Positions 25,935 to 35,113 of a DNA stretch of 43,223 bases are shown here, in pieces. The DNA is taken from positions 129,489 through 172,711 of the forward strand of contig DAGH01000025.1 of the NCBI GenBank assembly GCA_002495675.1, written 5' to 3'. Below the pieces are notes generated by a model. It did not search any database and was not told where the DNA came from. It saw only the letters and a program-made list of their open reading frames with translations. Origin of the DNA: Euryarchaeota archaeon UBA182. GTDB taxonomy: Archaea > Thermoplasmatota > Poseidoniia > Poseidoniales > Thalassarchaeaceae. Each line of letters begins with the position of its first letter. Position 1 is the first letter of the stretch. The translations under genes and the position numbers were made by a program.

Positions 25935-26975
25935 TGGTGGGTTCCTGGAGAGCATGATGGCGATTGGTAATGTCCTCTCGTCGGATTCTAGAAGGATCTT
26001 CATGATTACAGCTAATGGAACACCAAGAATCATTCCGGTTAATCCCCATGCCCAATACCAGAATGCTACGAGGAACAAAAGTACGATGGGGGACATGTCC
26101 AGCCTCTGCCCAGCGAGTTGTGGTTCTACGAAGCTGCCCCAAAGTTGTTGATTGCCCACCAAAATCGCCACTACTGCGATGAAACCCGTTATCGGCAATT
26201 GGATGAAGGCCAGAATTATAGGTGGTACGAATGAAAGGAAAGCCCCCAAATATGGTATGAAATCGAGTATGAAGACCAAGAATGCCCATATGAATGCGCC
26301 CGGTATGTCAAATGCGTACAACGCGACCCCTGCAATGACAGCTTGGCCAAACGCGACTGTCGCCTTGGTTTTGATGTAGACATTGATATTTTTCTCAGCC
26401 TTGCTAGCTATGTTGTCAAATCGATTAGATTCATCGGGGAAGGCAGCCATCACCCTTCCTGGCAGAGACTCTGCCTCTAGTATGATGAAGGCGAGAAATA
26501 TCAACACAGTCAGCATGTTTGCAGTGAATGAGGCCAGTGATCCTATGAACTCAGTGACTAGCCTGTTAATCTCCTCTATGGAGATAATGGTCTGGAGTCC
26601 CTCAAGGTCGATGCTGTAACCGAAGACCTCTAGACCCTCGAGCCACTCTATCTTGTCATTTAGCTTTGGAGATAAGCTTGGGACCTCTGACGAGAATCCA
26701 GAAAGGCTGGAGAAAAGTATCTGGCTTACCAGTATGATCACGCCTAGAAAGGCGACCAAAACTCCGGTGTAAGAAAGCAAGGGATGGCCGAACTTTTCCT
26801 CAAGCCATGCTGCTGGGGGCCTTATTGCAAAAAACAGAAACACTGCAACCACCATAGGTTGTATGATGGCAGAAAGCTGTTTAATCGCTAAAACGCTGAC
26901 AAAAAGTAGGACTGCAAGGTAAGTGGCTGTTCTTAGTCTCAGGCCACTGGTCCCGAGCCGCACGGCATCGCTCAT
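25890..26975 (-). CDS. AI-2E family transporter (PerM/UPF0118)
   Basis: Multi-pass membrane protein with about seven to eight hydrophobic segments. The first pair is around ATYLAVLLFVSVLAIKQL and MVVAVFLFFAIRP. A large extracytoplasmic/cytoplasmic loop (GFSSEVPSLSPKLNDKIEWL to the SLASFTANM helix) follows, then the conserved block DIPGAFIWAFLVFILDFIPYLG and the late VEPQLAGQRLDMSPIVLL-x-GVPLAVI block that define the family. Proteins of this family export AI-2 or act as Na+/H+ exchangers; the cargo here is unknown. The listed start is ATG 26975 (MSDAVRLG); the frame extends to 26996. Its 3' end overlaps the convergent thiamine pyrophosphokinase-like gene. Confidence 0.9.
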   Translation of the reverse strand: MSDAVRLGTSGLRLRTATYLAVLLFVSVLAIKQLSAIIQPMVVAVFLFFAIRPPAAWLEEKFGHPLLSYTGVLVAFLGVIILVSQILFSSLSGFSSEVPSLSPKLNDKIEWLEGLEVFGYSIDLEGLQTIISIEEINRLVTEFIGSLASFTANMLTVLIFLAFIILEAESLPGRVMAAFPDESNRFDNIASKAEKNINVYIKTKATVAFGQAVIAGVALYAFDIPGAFIWAFLVFILDFIPYLGAFLSFVPPIILAFIQLPITGFIAVVAILVGNQQLWGSFVEPQLAGQRLDMSPIVLLFLVAFWYWAWGLTGMILGVPLAVIMKILLESDERTLPIAIMLSRNPPSPVDDGNEDPIAGE

Positions 26976-27063
26976 GGTTAATGACGGCAGGCACATTGAA
27001 ATGAACTGTTCGCCGTCCTACAATACTACCAGTGGTTAAGTGGGGGTGCCTGCTAGGAATGGC

Positions 27064-27801
27064 ATGACACTTACCCCCCTCGATGTGAGTGTGACAGTTG
27101 TCATCCCGACACGCAACGAAGAAGAGGCCATTGTCGAGACAATACAGTCCGTTCCCAACAACGGTTGGTGCAAGGAATTGGACTTTCTGATCATTGACGG
27201 GAACTCAACGGACAAAACTCGTGAGTTGGCTGAGTCCTCGGGTGCCAAGGTCTACATCGAGCCCAGAAAGGGATATGGAAGGGCTTACAAAACTGGCTTT
27301 GCGATGGCTAAGGGGGATGTGATTGTGACGATGGACGCAGATTGTACATATCCGGGAGAAGAGGTTCCAACACTTGTCAGAAGGCTATTGCAAGAGGATC
27401 TTGATTGGATTACCTGTGATCGTCTGAAAAAGGCGGAAGACGGCTCAATGCCGGGGCTACATGGATTCGGCAATTGGGTACTATCAACGACTGCTAGGCT
27501 ACTGTATTTGTATGGAATTCATGACTCTCAAAGTGGAATGTGGATTTTCCGGAAATCCATATTCGAAGATGAGCGAATGAGGCCAAAGCATGACGGGATG
27601 CCCCTGTCTCAGGAGTTCAAGATCAGGGCTAGAAGGTACCTAGGGAAGGAAAAGACCGCTGAGGTCAGCGTGCCATACAGGAAGCGCGTTGGAGAGGCTG
27701 AAATCAACACTTGGGGAGACGGGCTTTTGAATCTGAGATTCCTGTTCACCCATCGATTGGGGTTGACCAGACAGATCACGGATTGGGGCCCCGAGAACTA
27801 G
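27064..27801 (+). CDS. GT2 family glycosyltransferase (dolichyl-phosphate mannose synthase-like)
   Basis: GT-A fold transferase that moves a sugar from a nucleotide donor, often to a polyprenol phosphate. It opens with VTVVIPTRNEEEAIVETI, then FLIIDGNSTDKTRELAE, and the DxD metal motif VTMDADCTYPGEEV. HDSQSGMWIFRKSIF and LSQEFKIRARRYL form the acceptor-side block, and the conserved late PYRKRVGEAE is seen. No transmembrane segment follows, so it is a soluble or peripheral DPM1-like enzyme. ATG 27064 is preceded by AGGA five bases upstream; the frame also allows GTG 27040. It is convergent with, and overlaps by 26 bases, the giant beta-helix gene. A role in glycosylating the neighbouring exported proteins is only a guess. 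Confidence 0.91.
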   Translation: MTLTPLDVSVTVVIPTRNEEEAIVETIQSVPNNGWCKELDFLIIDGNSTDKTRELAESSGAKVYIEPRKGYGRAYKTGFAMAKGDVIVTMDADCTYPGEEVPTLVRRLLQEDLDWITCDRLKKAEDGSMPGLHGFGNWVLSTTARLLYLYGIHDSQSGMWIFRKSIFEDERMRPKHDGMPLSQEFKIRARRYLGKEKTAEVSVPYRKRVGEAEINTWGDGLLNLRFLFTHRLGLTRQITDWGPEN

Positions 27802-30800
27802 GTGGATCGTAATCTTCCTCTCTGAAAGCTCCCCACGATTCAATCTCAGCAAGGTCTGCCTTCACTTGAGATCGCCTCCTAAGTGCAGCATTCGCCCCAA
27901 GGAGAAGTAGGGCGAGTAAACCTATGCTTCCCAGTCGAAGGGCCTGGGCTAATAGCCCAGAGTCACCTTCTCGCTCGTCTACGGGTATAGTCTCGGTGAG
28001 CGTCGAACTGACCACGTCCCCATCTCTGGCCCATACATCTACCCTGACCCAGTCTCCTCCTTCTGGTGAGAATGGTAGGCTAACGGACCAGACCCCGTCA
28101 TCGGCCACCTCGTCCCCGAAGTTGCCATCATCGTTCAATCCGACCAGAATTGGGGCCCCCCCGATTGTTAGGATCGCTGAGACCTCATTTGTAGTCCCGT
28201 CCAAGTCAACCATGGAGGTAGAGATGTGAATCTCTTGGACATTGCCGGCTATCAGCACCGACGGAGATATCTGAAGTGAGGAGATCGTCGGAGCACTTGA
28301 CCCGACCATGATCGAAACAGCGGTCATGTTGGAGAATCCTCTGGAGTCAATGGCCCTCAACCTAATGATGTGTGGACCTGGGGGTAGATCGACTTCGACG
28401 ACATTACTATTACCGATTACAGTTCCATCAGAAAGCGACCACTCGATCATTGCAAGGTCTCCATCGTGATCGATGGTTCCGAATGAATCCAGGATTATGG
28501 TCTGGCCCGGGGGAATGAACGAACCATCAGAGGGGCTAGCAATAGCGGGGACCGGGGATGTTGGAGTGATGAGGATGGTCAGATTCACCGTCCTCACCAT
28601 TCCAGAAGAGTCAACGGCCATGAATGTCAAATTATGTTCGCCAGAGGGGAGGTTTTGACTGTATACACCTTCGATCCTGATTCCATTGGCTATCGGGTAG
28701 GGCATTCTATCAGAGGTTATTGTGACCAAGAATTCGTCGCCATCAGCATCGAACGATTCTCTCAGGTCGAAGTTCACAGGTTTGTCTGATTGGAATATCT
28801 GACCTTCAATGGGATCGTCTATGACAAGAATGGGGGCGGAGGGATTGATGGTGACGTTAATTGTGGACTCGGATGCTTGTCCTATGCCGTCATCCACTGT
28901 TAGTCTCACAATGTGGGTGCCCGGTGGAAGCCTGCTCTGGAAAATCCATTCTGTTGAGAGGATTTCAGAAGAGCCGTCCAATTTCCAGGTAACCGTGACA
29001 AGTTCATTGAAGCCACTCCCTTGCGAACACAGGAAGCCCAACCCGCCGCCCGGGAAAGATGAGCAGGGCATGTCTCTATCTCCAGACCCTAGGGCGCTGA
29101 AGGCTATTATTTCGGAGGAGTCTGTGACAAGTCCCTCCTCGGGAGATGCGATGATTGACCTAGAGTTGGAGTTAGTTACCACAACATCTAGGTCCATAGA
29201 AGTTGATTGGCCTATATTCTCCGGGTTATCGTCCCACGCTTCGAGGGTTATCGTATGGTCGCCCTTTGCCAACCGGCCCTCCCAACCAAATCTTCCATTC
29301 TCTGCATCCCCTGTCCAAATCAGACCCTGTATGTCCGAGAATATTGAGAAGTATAATTCGTCTCCCTCCGGATCCTCGGTTCCAAGGAAGCTGATGAGCA
29401 TCATGTCGTCTGAGGAAGGCCCCGACCGAATGATTTCGTAATTAATCACTGGAAGTTGATTGTAGTGATCAATCGTGAATGCCCAGGATACTGGTTGGTT
29501 CGTGCCATCACTCACCTCTATGGTGACGGTAAAGGTATCTTCCTGAGGTACAAAGGCGACTTGATGTGGTCTATTGCAAGGAGGTTCGAGAGATATGTTG
29601 TCGCCATAGCTAGTTAGGACCCAGCACTCAAGTGTATCATTCTCAGGGTCCAATGTACCTGATAGGTCTATTGTCGCGTTAGCAGTCATACCAAGACTCA
29701 TGACACCAAATGGCGATATTTCTGGACGGGTGGCGACTGACATCAAAGGGGGTAGATTCAGGAGTGTCACGACTCGCTCCATAGTGCTGCATCTCCCGGT
29801 GGAGTCGCACACTGTCAACTCGATCGTATGTTCCCCATCACTCAGAAAAAGTGATGCATTCAAGGGGTCGTTTGCGATGAAAAACGCCGTTCCTCCTGAT
29901 GGGCTTGAAAGCGTCCCGTCGATGGAGCTGACCCAACTGAATGAGAGTGAGTCGTAATCCATGTCCCACGAATCAGCCGCATTGAAGACGACTCTCTCCG
30001 AACTCCCATAGACTGAGTTTGGCAGGGGTGTTTCCCAAACGATAAATGGTGCTTGATTAGGTAGATCTATCGAGCAAATTATGTCCAGGTCATCATTGAG
30101 TTGAGCTTGGCCCATGGAAACCTCATACCCTATGTAGGAACAGTTGGCTAGTACATTCGTAGTCTGTGACCAGCCATCAGAAGGTGTCCAGACCTTTCCT
30201 GTGAATGGCCCTAGTCTGGAGGTCCCTGAATAAGGAAGAACACTAGTTGAATTTTCTTGAAGTCTGTCGAAACTGAGGTCCACAGTGGCAAAAGGTATGC
30301 CAAATCCATTTTGGTTGGTCACTTCCACGTCAATGAACCATGAGATCATCAATTTATCATCAGGGTCATCTGAGAGGGGTGACGATAGGTTAGTTGATGA
30401 AACCCAATTTACGTTACTACCCGATGAGAGTGAGAGTGTTGATCCAATAGCAATGGAGGCGTCAACCATCGTTGTGTTTGAGGAAGTAAATTCAATAGGA
30501 TTTCCATCTTGGCATCCAAAGGATACGTTAGTCCCACGTAAATCGGGAAAGTTGGAAAATACAGTGCAATTTGATGATAAATTCAGATTGCTGTCCTGAA
30601 TGCTTGATGGAACGAGCCCATATGCCGACCACTCAAATGAGGTCCCTGAGAAATCGATGTCGCGTAGATGGCCGTCGATTGACTGTAGCGAGACCTCTGA
30701 GGCAGTGTGATTCGACCTTATCTCTGCTCCCAAAATTTCAACATAACCGGGCCTCTGTAGGCCAGTTCCGTCAGCAAGTATGGCTTTACCCGAAGAAGGG

Positions 30801-32377
30801 TCGAATACACTGATGTTCTTGAGTTGAAGATCAATTGAGTCAATTATGGAGAACCCAGACCTATCATCCGTTGACCGACATTCCAGACATGTTACGTCCT
30901 TGCCAGAGCTCACCACGTCGTTCGACCTTAGGAACAAGAAACCTGCTCCAGATTGGTCAGAGGGAGCCCCTTGCCCGTTGAGACTTGTATTTGCATGTTC
31001 AATCCTCACGTTCGAGGAATCGATGACCTGAATGCCAACAAGTTGATTCATGACTGATTTGACTCCAATTACCTCCGGGTGGAACTCTCGGATGTCTATT
31101 CCCGCACCACCAGAATTTTCGGCCATCCAATTGGTCCCAGTAGCGCCGCCCTTCCACAACAGAATTCCTGATCCTATGGAGTCACTCACGCTTATGTCAT
31201 GCAGTTTGACGGGCCAATTTGCACTCCTGAGGTAAATTCCAGAGGCATCCGCGAGGTCACTCGAGATGCTTCGCGAGCCATCACTGCGAGATGTCACATT
31301 CTGGAATTTCGAAGAGCCGTCAATCATGTACGCCTTCAATCCGGGAGCATGGTTCCCCTCCAGGTCCAGACCATTGATCACGGCACCGCTTGTGTTGAGT
31401 TCCAATCCCGCCAATCCGAGTCCTGATGTCTGTGCAAGAGGCCCGCCGGTACCGGAAACAGTGGTATTGCGGATGATAGCATTTACACTGAGTTCGTTCC
31501 ACTTGGATCGATTGTATTGTTCGACCATGATTCCCCGGTACTTCGAATTAGAAATGATGATATTTTCGAGTGTTGGCCTAGTTGTGAATCCCTCTGAAAT
31601 GTGTCGAACATAAACTCCATTGTCCGAGTAATTCAATCTCGAGTTCTTGATCAAAATCACAGAGTCCTCTACCCAAATACCGGTAGATACAGCGATGGTG
31701 GCACCTGATATGTTTGTTATTGACATGTTTGAGAGTAGGCCACCAGACCCACCCCAGACATTGACTGCTCTCGTTATCAGCCCACTAGCGGATAGGCCGT
31801 CAAGAATCGGTGAGCTCCCGCTTCCCACAGAAAGTCCAATTCCGTATCTCCATGTGTTTGAAATTCCATGGACGTCTTGGCCACCTCCTTCGATAGTCAG
31901 ATTGTAGATCGAAGGGTTGGAGCCGGAAAACAAATCCATACCGACAAAGTCAGGATTGAAAATGGTAATGTTCTGAAGGGTAGGGTCTGAATTCCACACT
32001 GAAATTCCATAGGAGTTATCTTGAATTTCCAAGTTTGTAACGTAAGATCCCAACCCCCTGCTGTCCTCCAAGAATCTGATGCCATTGTGTTTGCCATCTA
32101 TTGAGTTGAGGATGACTGGGTCATCTAAATGGCCGAGTATCGTGAGCCTTCCTTTGACATCCACAGACTTTCCGTCGCCCAATCTGATTTCTGTTCCCGG
32201 ACTCACCTGTACTACCTCATTGCTTTCGATGGTTACCCCGTCAGGGAAACTGACTACACCTGACCAAACCGATGTCGACGCTTGCGGGGACCCCAACGGG
32301 GTTAGAATAGACAGCACCAAGAGCGTCACAATGAGAGATATAATTCTCCCAGACTCATACCTATTCTGTACTGCCAC
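27776..32377 (-). CDS. Giant cell-surface protein: parallel beta-helix plus Ig/PKD-like repeats, C-terminal anchor
   Basis: A 1533-residue exported protein. After a GTG start comes a signal peptide (ISLIVTLLVLSILTPLGSP, likely cut after QAS). Residues about 40-640 form a right-handed parallel beta-helix, as in NosD/pectate-lyase-like proteins, with recurrent turns such as NSYGISVWNSDPTLQNITI and YGIGLSVGSGSSPILDGL. From about 720 onward run about seven Ig/PKD-like modules, each opening with a PxxxxxxP-type segment and a D-x-D-x-D stretch (SFDADGDEF, TIDHDGDLA). Many N-x-S/T sequons occur. The end has a transmembrane helix (IGLLALLLLGANAA) with RRRSQVK stop-transfer and a 35-residue acidic and Pro-rich tail. 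Polysaccharide binding or cleavage is possible, but no catalytic site can be assigned. Confidence 0.9.
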   Translation of the reverse strand: MAVQNRYESGRIISLIVTLLVLSILTPLGSPQASTSVWSGVVSFPDGVTIESNEVVQVSPGTEIRLGDGKSVDVKGRLTILGHLDDPVILNSIDGKHNGIRFLEDSRGLGSYVTNLEIQDNSYGISVWNSDPTLQNITIFNPDFVGMDLFSGSNPSIYNLTIEGGGQDVHGISNTWRYGIGLSVGSGSSPILDGLSASGLITRAVNVWGGSGGLLSNMSITNISGATIAVSTGIWVEDSVILIKNSRLNYSDNGVYVRHISEGFTTRPTLENIIISNSKYRGIMVEQYNRSKWNELSVNAIIRNTTVSGTGGPLAQTSGLGLAGLELNTSGAVINGLDLEGNHAPGLKAYMIDGSSKFQNVTSRSDGSRSISSDLADASGIYLRSANWPVKLHDISVSDSIGSGILLWKGGATGTNWMAENSGGAGIDIREFHPEVIGVKSVMNQLVGIQVIDSSNVRIEHANTSLNGQGAPSDQSGAGFLFLRSNDVVSSGKDVTCLECRSTDDRSGFSIIDSIDLQLKNISVFDPSSGKAILADGTGLQRPGYVEILGAEIRSNHTASEVSLQSIDGHLRDIDFSGTSFEWSAYGLVPSSIQDSNLNLSSNCTVFSNFPDLRGTNVSFGCQDGNPIEFTSSNTTMVDASIAIGSTLSLSSGSNVNWVSSTNLSSPLSDDPDDKLMISWFIDVEVTNQNGFGIPFATVDLSFDRLQENSTSVLPYSGTSRLGPFTGKVWTPSDGWSQTTNVLANCSYIGYEVSMGQAQLNDDLDIICSIDLPNQAPFIVWETPLPNSVYGSSERVVFNAADSWDMDYDSLSFSWVSSIDGTLSSPSGGTAFFIANDPLNASLFLSDGEHTIELTVCDSTGRCSTMERVVTLLNLPPLMSVATRPEISPFGVMSLGMTANATIDLSGTLDPENDTLECWVLTSYGDNISLEPPCNRPHQVAFVPQEDTFTVTIEVSDGTNQPVSWAFTIDHYNQLPVINYEIIRSGPSSDDMMLISFLGTEDPEGDELYFSIFSDIQGLIWTGDAENGRFGWEGRLAKGDHTITLEAWDDNPENIGQSTSMDLDVVVTNSNSRSIIASPEEGLVTDSSEIIAFSALGSGDRDMPCSSFPGGGLGFLCSQGSGFNELVTVTWKLDGSSEILSTEWIFQSRLPPGTHIVRLTVDDGIGQASESTINVTINPSAPILVIDDPIEGQIFQSDKPVNFDLRESFDADGDEFLVTITSDRMPYPIANGIRIEGVYSQNLPSGEHNLTFMAVDSSGMVRTVNLTILITPTSPVPAIASPSDGSFIPPGQTIILDSFGTIDHDGDLAMIEWSLSDGTVIGNSNVVEVDLPPGPHIIRLRAIDSRGFSNMTAVSIMVGSSAPTISSLQISPSVLIAGNVQEIHISTSMVDLDGTTNEVSAILTIGGAPILVGLNDDGNFGDEVADDGVWSVSLPFSPEGGDWVRVDVWARDGDVVSSTLTETIPVDEREGDSGLLAQALRLGSIGLLALLLLGANAALRRRSQVKADLAEIESWGAFREEDYDPPSSRGPNP

Positions 32378-32488
32378 GGTTTCAAAACTCGGGGTTCATG
32401 TTGTATGCTTTACCGTTGGATGTTTCAATGGAATATCAACGGGAGGCATCATAAGGATGGCATCTGCCGCGGGCCTTGGGGAATTGGT

Positions 32489-32722
32489 ATGGAATCCGCC
32501 TTCGTCTTGATTAAGGCACTGCCGATGAAAGAAAAAGACGTCTATGCAAGCCTCCTACGTATGGATGCGGTTGTCGAGACCCACTCGGTTTACGGCGAGT
32601 ATGATCTTGTAGCAAGGCTCGATTTCAATGACTCTAAGGAAATGACGAGGTTCTTGATTGAACAGATGCGCACCATTCCAGGTGTTGTGAAGACTGAAAC
32701 GCTGATTTCTGCAGAGGTGTAA
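32489..32722 (+). CDS. Stand-alone AsnC/Lrp ligand-binding (RAM) domain protein 1
   Basis: A 77-residue protein made only of the alpha-beta RAM domain found at the C-terminus of Lrp/AsnC regulators, without a helix-turn-helix. The beta-alpha-beta-beta-alpha-beta order is visible: SAFVLIKALPMKEKDVYASL, then VVETHSVYGEYDLVARLDF, then EMTRFLIEQMRTIPGVVKTE and TLISAEV. The GEYDLVARL turn is the usual effector-binding site. The frame runs on upstream to 32405, but those residues are not conserved, so ATG 32489 is chosen. A second copy follows after 2 bases. Such stand-alone RAM proteins are known to form rings and may bind amino acids; here that is inferred. Confidence 0.88.
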   Translation: MESAFVLIKALPMKEKDVYASLLRMDAVVETHSVYGEYDLVARLDFNDSKEMTRFLIEQMRTIPGVVKTETLISAEV

Positions 32723-32724
32723 TT
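32714..32724 (+). promoter_or_regulatory. Shine-Dalgarno coupling the two RAM genes
   Basis: GAGGTG (32714-32719) lies in the last codons of the first RAM gene, five bases before ATG 32725. The stop codon of gene 1 falls between them. This arrangement favours translational coupling and matched amounts of the two proteins. Confidence 0.55.
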
Positions 32725-32958
32725 ATGGCAGTCGGATTTGTTCTAATCACTACCGAACCAGGTGAAGAGGTAAATGTTAGGAATAGCCTCGATTCCGTCG
32801 AGGGGGTTGTAGGGAGATGGGTTGTTTTTGGAAGTCATGACCTCCTCGTCAAGGTCGAGGGCCTCAACGAGTCAGAGATCACGAGAATCGTAATTGGAGA
32901 AATCCGATCATTGACGGGCATAACCAACACAAGGACTCTCATAGGCGCTGAGATCTGA
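32725..32958 (+). CDS. Stand-alone AsnC/Lrp ligand-binding (RAM) domain protein 2
   Basis: A second 77-residue RAM-only protein, a diverged paralogue of its neighbour. The same elements appear: VGFVLITTEPGEEVNVRNSL, VVGRWVVFGSHDLLVKVEG, ITRIVIGEIRSLTGITNTR and TLIGAEI. Both copies end LI-x-AE-[VI]. The effector turn is GSHDLLVKV here against GEYDLVARL in copy 1, so ligand preference may differ. Together they look able to form a hetero-oligomer. The 3' end overlaps the convergent STAND ATPase gene by 20 bases. Confidence 0.87.
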   Translation: MAVGFVLITTEPGEEVNVRNSLDSVEGVVGRWVVFGSHDLLVKVEGLNESEITRIVIGEIRSLTGITNTRTLIGAEI

Positions 32959-35077
32959 CTTCATGATAGATCCTCTCAATCAACTTAATGCATGCATTGC
33001 TGCAACCAATGAGTCTGAGTCGCGCTGCAGCCTCTGACCAATATTGCAATCTCTGGTCCCGATCATACAACCCCCTCCAGTACCAAGAAAATGCTTCAAT
33101 TCGCGCATGTTCTCTCCTAATGGGTGGGTTGTCCTCGAGAAAAATTGCCTTGTGGGAATCGATGGCCCATGTGGGTGCTGATTCTCCTGCAGCAGCAAAA
33201 ATCCAATGGATGATTCTCAATTTTTCATGTTTCCCCTCAATTTCACTTAATTTTTCCTTGAGGTCTTCCGAATTTATATCAGTTAAGGTCTTCAATTTCA
33301 ATCGAAGGTCTATCTCCTCAAGTCTCCTGTGCCCCTCACCAATCAGTTCCACTATCCCTGACCTTAGAGCGGCTGCTTTGACCGCGTCCCCCAAATTGGA
33401 TGCAACAAGGTACCTTAGTATCAAATCAGAGGCAAGTAGTGATGCGTCCAGTTGAGCAGGTTGAACCTCGATTCTATCTAACCTCTGAACGATCCTGTCC
33501 CCCAAATCCCTACTCATTGGCCCTGGTAGACGATCATCATGTAGTCTAATCGCACCACGAATTAGAAGTTGCGACTTCTCTGGTTCATCCAATTTACTCA
33601 ATAGTTCCTCCTCTGCCGCGCGGAATCTTGATTCCTTACCTAGCAGTCGGAAACTCTCCATTTCGATCTTCAAACGATCAGCTTGTTCTGTGAGTTCCTC
33701 AGAAATCCTCAATGCCGTTTTTGCTTCACCGAGGGCGATTGCTGCTCGGGCAGATAATATCCTGAGGTCTCCCCTTTCCTCCTTATCCAGCGCATCACTT
33801 AGCAACGTTGATGCTACGATTGGGCCTAGGTTATCGAAGACGTCCTCTGCTAGCCTTTTGGACACACTCTGGCCAGAGAGAATTCTATGGTGCATTTCAT
33901 GACCCCTTGCCTCAAATCCCTCGATCTTAGACCACCTGGTGACCAATCGTTCGTGTATCGATTTGACTTTGTCCTCATCCAACGAAGCATGTTTCACATG
34001 CTTGATGAGGTGTTGGGATTCGAAGCGGGAGCCGCTCCACTTCAAGATTGTTGCATCGTCTAAATTATTTATTGAAAGATCTGTCAGGGAGTCGCCCCTG
34101 GAAATTGGAAAGGGCTCTAGAATAAGATTCTCGAGTTCTTGGGCGGTATTAGAATCTAATCTGTCCAGAACAGTCGATGATATGAAATCCGCAACGGGAG
34201 TTCCAGGTGTGGGTACCTCGTCACCATCCCTCCACATTTGAATCGCTAGAGGATGACCGTCCAATGCGATGGCGACCTGCGTTGCCTGTTCTTCTGTCAG
34301 ATGGTCTGCGATACGAGCTGCGACCTCGATTTCTAGCCCTTCCAATGTGATCTTCAATGCCCCTTCCATGGAGGAAAAGGCGCTAGGACTTCTCGTTACA
34401 ACCAGTATTTTGGCATGGCGAGCATTTTCGATCAACCTTCTGATGTTATTGGCATGCCTCGCGTGAATTTCCTGTGCTTCATCGAGAACGTAAATCATAT
34501 TCGGGTCTAACCCATCTTCCAACTCATCAAAATTTTCTGACACAGGAATACCGGTCCATGAGTCAATGAGAGAAGACGTGCTAGTCATCCGGCTTCCCGT
34601 GTGCCAACCAACCTCCTTTTTCTCTTGTTCGAGTTTCGAACAAACTGCCTTTGCGACGGAAGACTTTCCTATTCCCGGAAGGCCTGTGAGAACGACAATC
34701 CCGGGGCTTTCCAATGCGTGACAAAGGACCTCTACTTCTTCATCCCTCCCCAAGAGTTGATTCAATTTTGTAGTTTGCTTTTCGATTAAACCAAGATTAC
34801 TTACCACTTCAAGCCCTTTTTTTGTAATCAACAGAACCGTCTTTTTCCTCGGTGCGCCGATTACGTTGCTCTTGATGGAATCAAGTAAACCCTTGGACTC
34901 CAAACTGGAAATTGGGTTGTGGAGGGCTGATCTCACGACTCCAAGCCTCTCCGCGATGCCTGGCATGGAGAGCTCCTCTGGGAAATCCCTACGCAAGTTC
35001 CTGTCTACTTCGATGCCGGCTAGCGCGGTTAACAACCTCTCTTCGGGCCCTGTTAGCACGGCTGTGGGGTAAGCCAT
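32939..35077 (-). CDS. Winged-helix STAND-type ATPase with helical-repeat C-terminus
   Basis: About 712 residues. Residues 37-97 look like a MarR-like winged helix (MPGIAERLGVVRSALHNPI, then a strand pair APRKKTVLLITKKGLEVV). LLGRDEEVEVL is the box before an AAA/STAND ATPase with Walker A GLPGIGKSS (132-140), Walker B MIYVLDEAQEI (near 197-202) and sensor-like ILVVTRSP. A GHPLAIQMW segment matches the STAND GxP motif. The rest (about 350-700) is alpha-helical and TPR-like (for example RAAIALGEAKTALRISEEL). The layout resembles MalT/AfsR-style signal ATPases, in which ligand binding to the helical part controls assembly. ATG 35077 avoids overlap with divergent uvrC. Likely a transcription regulator; target unknown. 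Confidence 0.8.
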   Translation of the reverse strand: MAYPTAVLTGPEERLLTALAGIEVDRNLRRDFPEELSMPGIAERLGVVRSALHNPISSLESKGLLDSIKSNVIGAPRKKTVLLITKKGLEVVSNLGLIEKQTTKLNQLLGRDEEVEVLCHALESPGIVVLTGLPGIGKSSVAKAVCSKLEQEKKEVGWHTGSRMTSTSSLIDSWTGIPVSENFDELEDGLDPNMIYVLDEAQEIHARHANNIRRLIENARHAKILVVTRSPSAFSSMEGALKITLEGLEIEVAARIADHLTEEQATQVAIALDGHPLAIQMWRDGDEVPTPGTPVADFISSTVLDRLDSNTAQELENLILEPFPISRGDSLTDLSINNLDDATILKWSGSRFESQHLIKHVKHASLDEDKVKSIHERLVTRWSKIEGFEARGHEMHHRILSGQSVSKRLAEDVFDNLGPIVASTLLSDALDKEERGDLRILSARAAIALGEAKTALRISEELTEQADRLKIEMESFRLLGKESRFRAAEEELLSKLDEPEKSQLLIRGAIRLHDDRLPGPMSRDLGDRIVQRLDRIEVQPAQLDASLLASDLILRYLVASNLGDAVKAAALRSGIVELIGEGHRRLEEIDLRLKLKTLTDINSEDLKEKLSEIEGKHEKLRIIHWIFAAAGESAPTWAIDSHKAIFLEDNPPIRREHARIEAFSWYWRGLYDRDQRLQYWSEAAARLRLIGCSNACIKLIERIYHEVRSQRL

Positions 35078-35113
35078 CAGTTCATTGCCCTTGGCCTTCG
35101 AGGTCCGGTAAGG

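Noticed and set aside
32405..32488. N-terminal extension of the first RAM-domain protein
   Set aside because: The residues (Arg/Trp/His-rich) match no RAM protein; ATG 32489 starts right at the first beta strand.
33000..35077. The STAND ATPase as an antiphage Avs-type defence gene
   Set aside because: It has an N-terminal winged helix, not a nuclease, protease or TIR effector, and no defence or mobile genes adjoin. A regulator of MalT/AfsR style explains it better.
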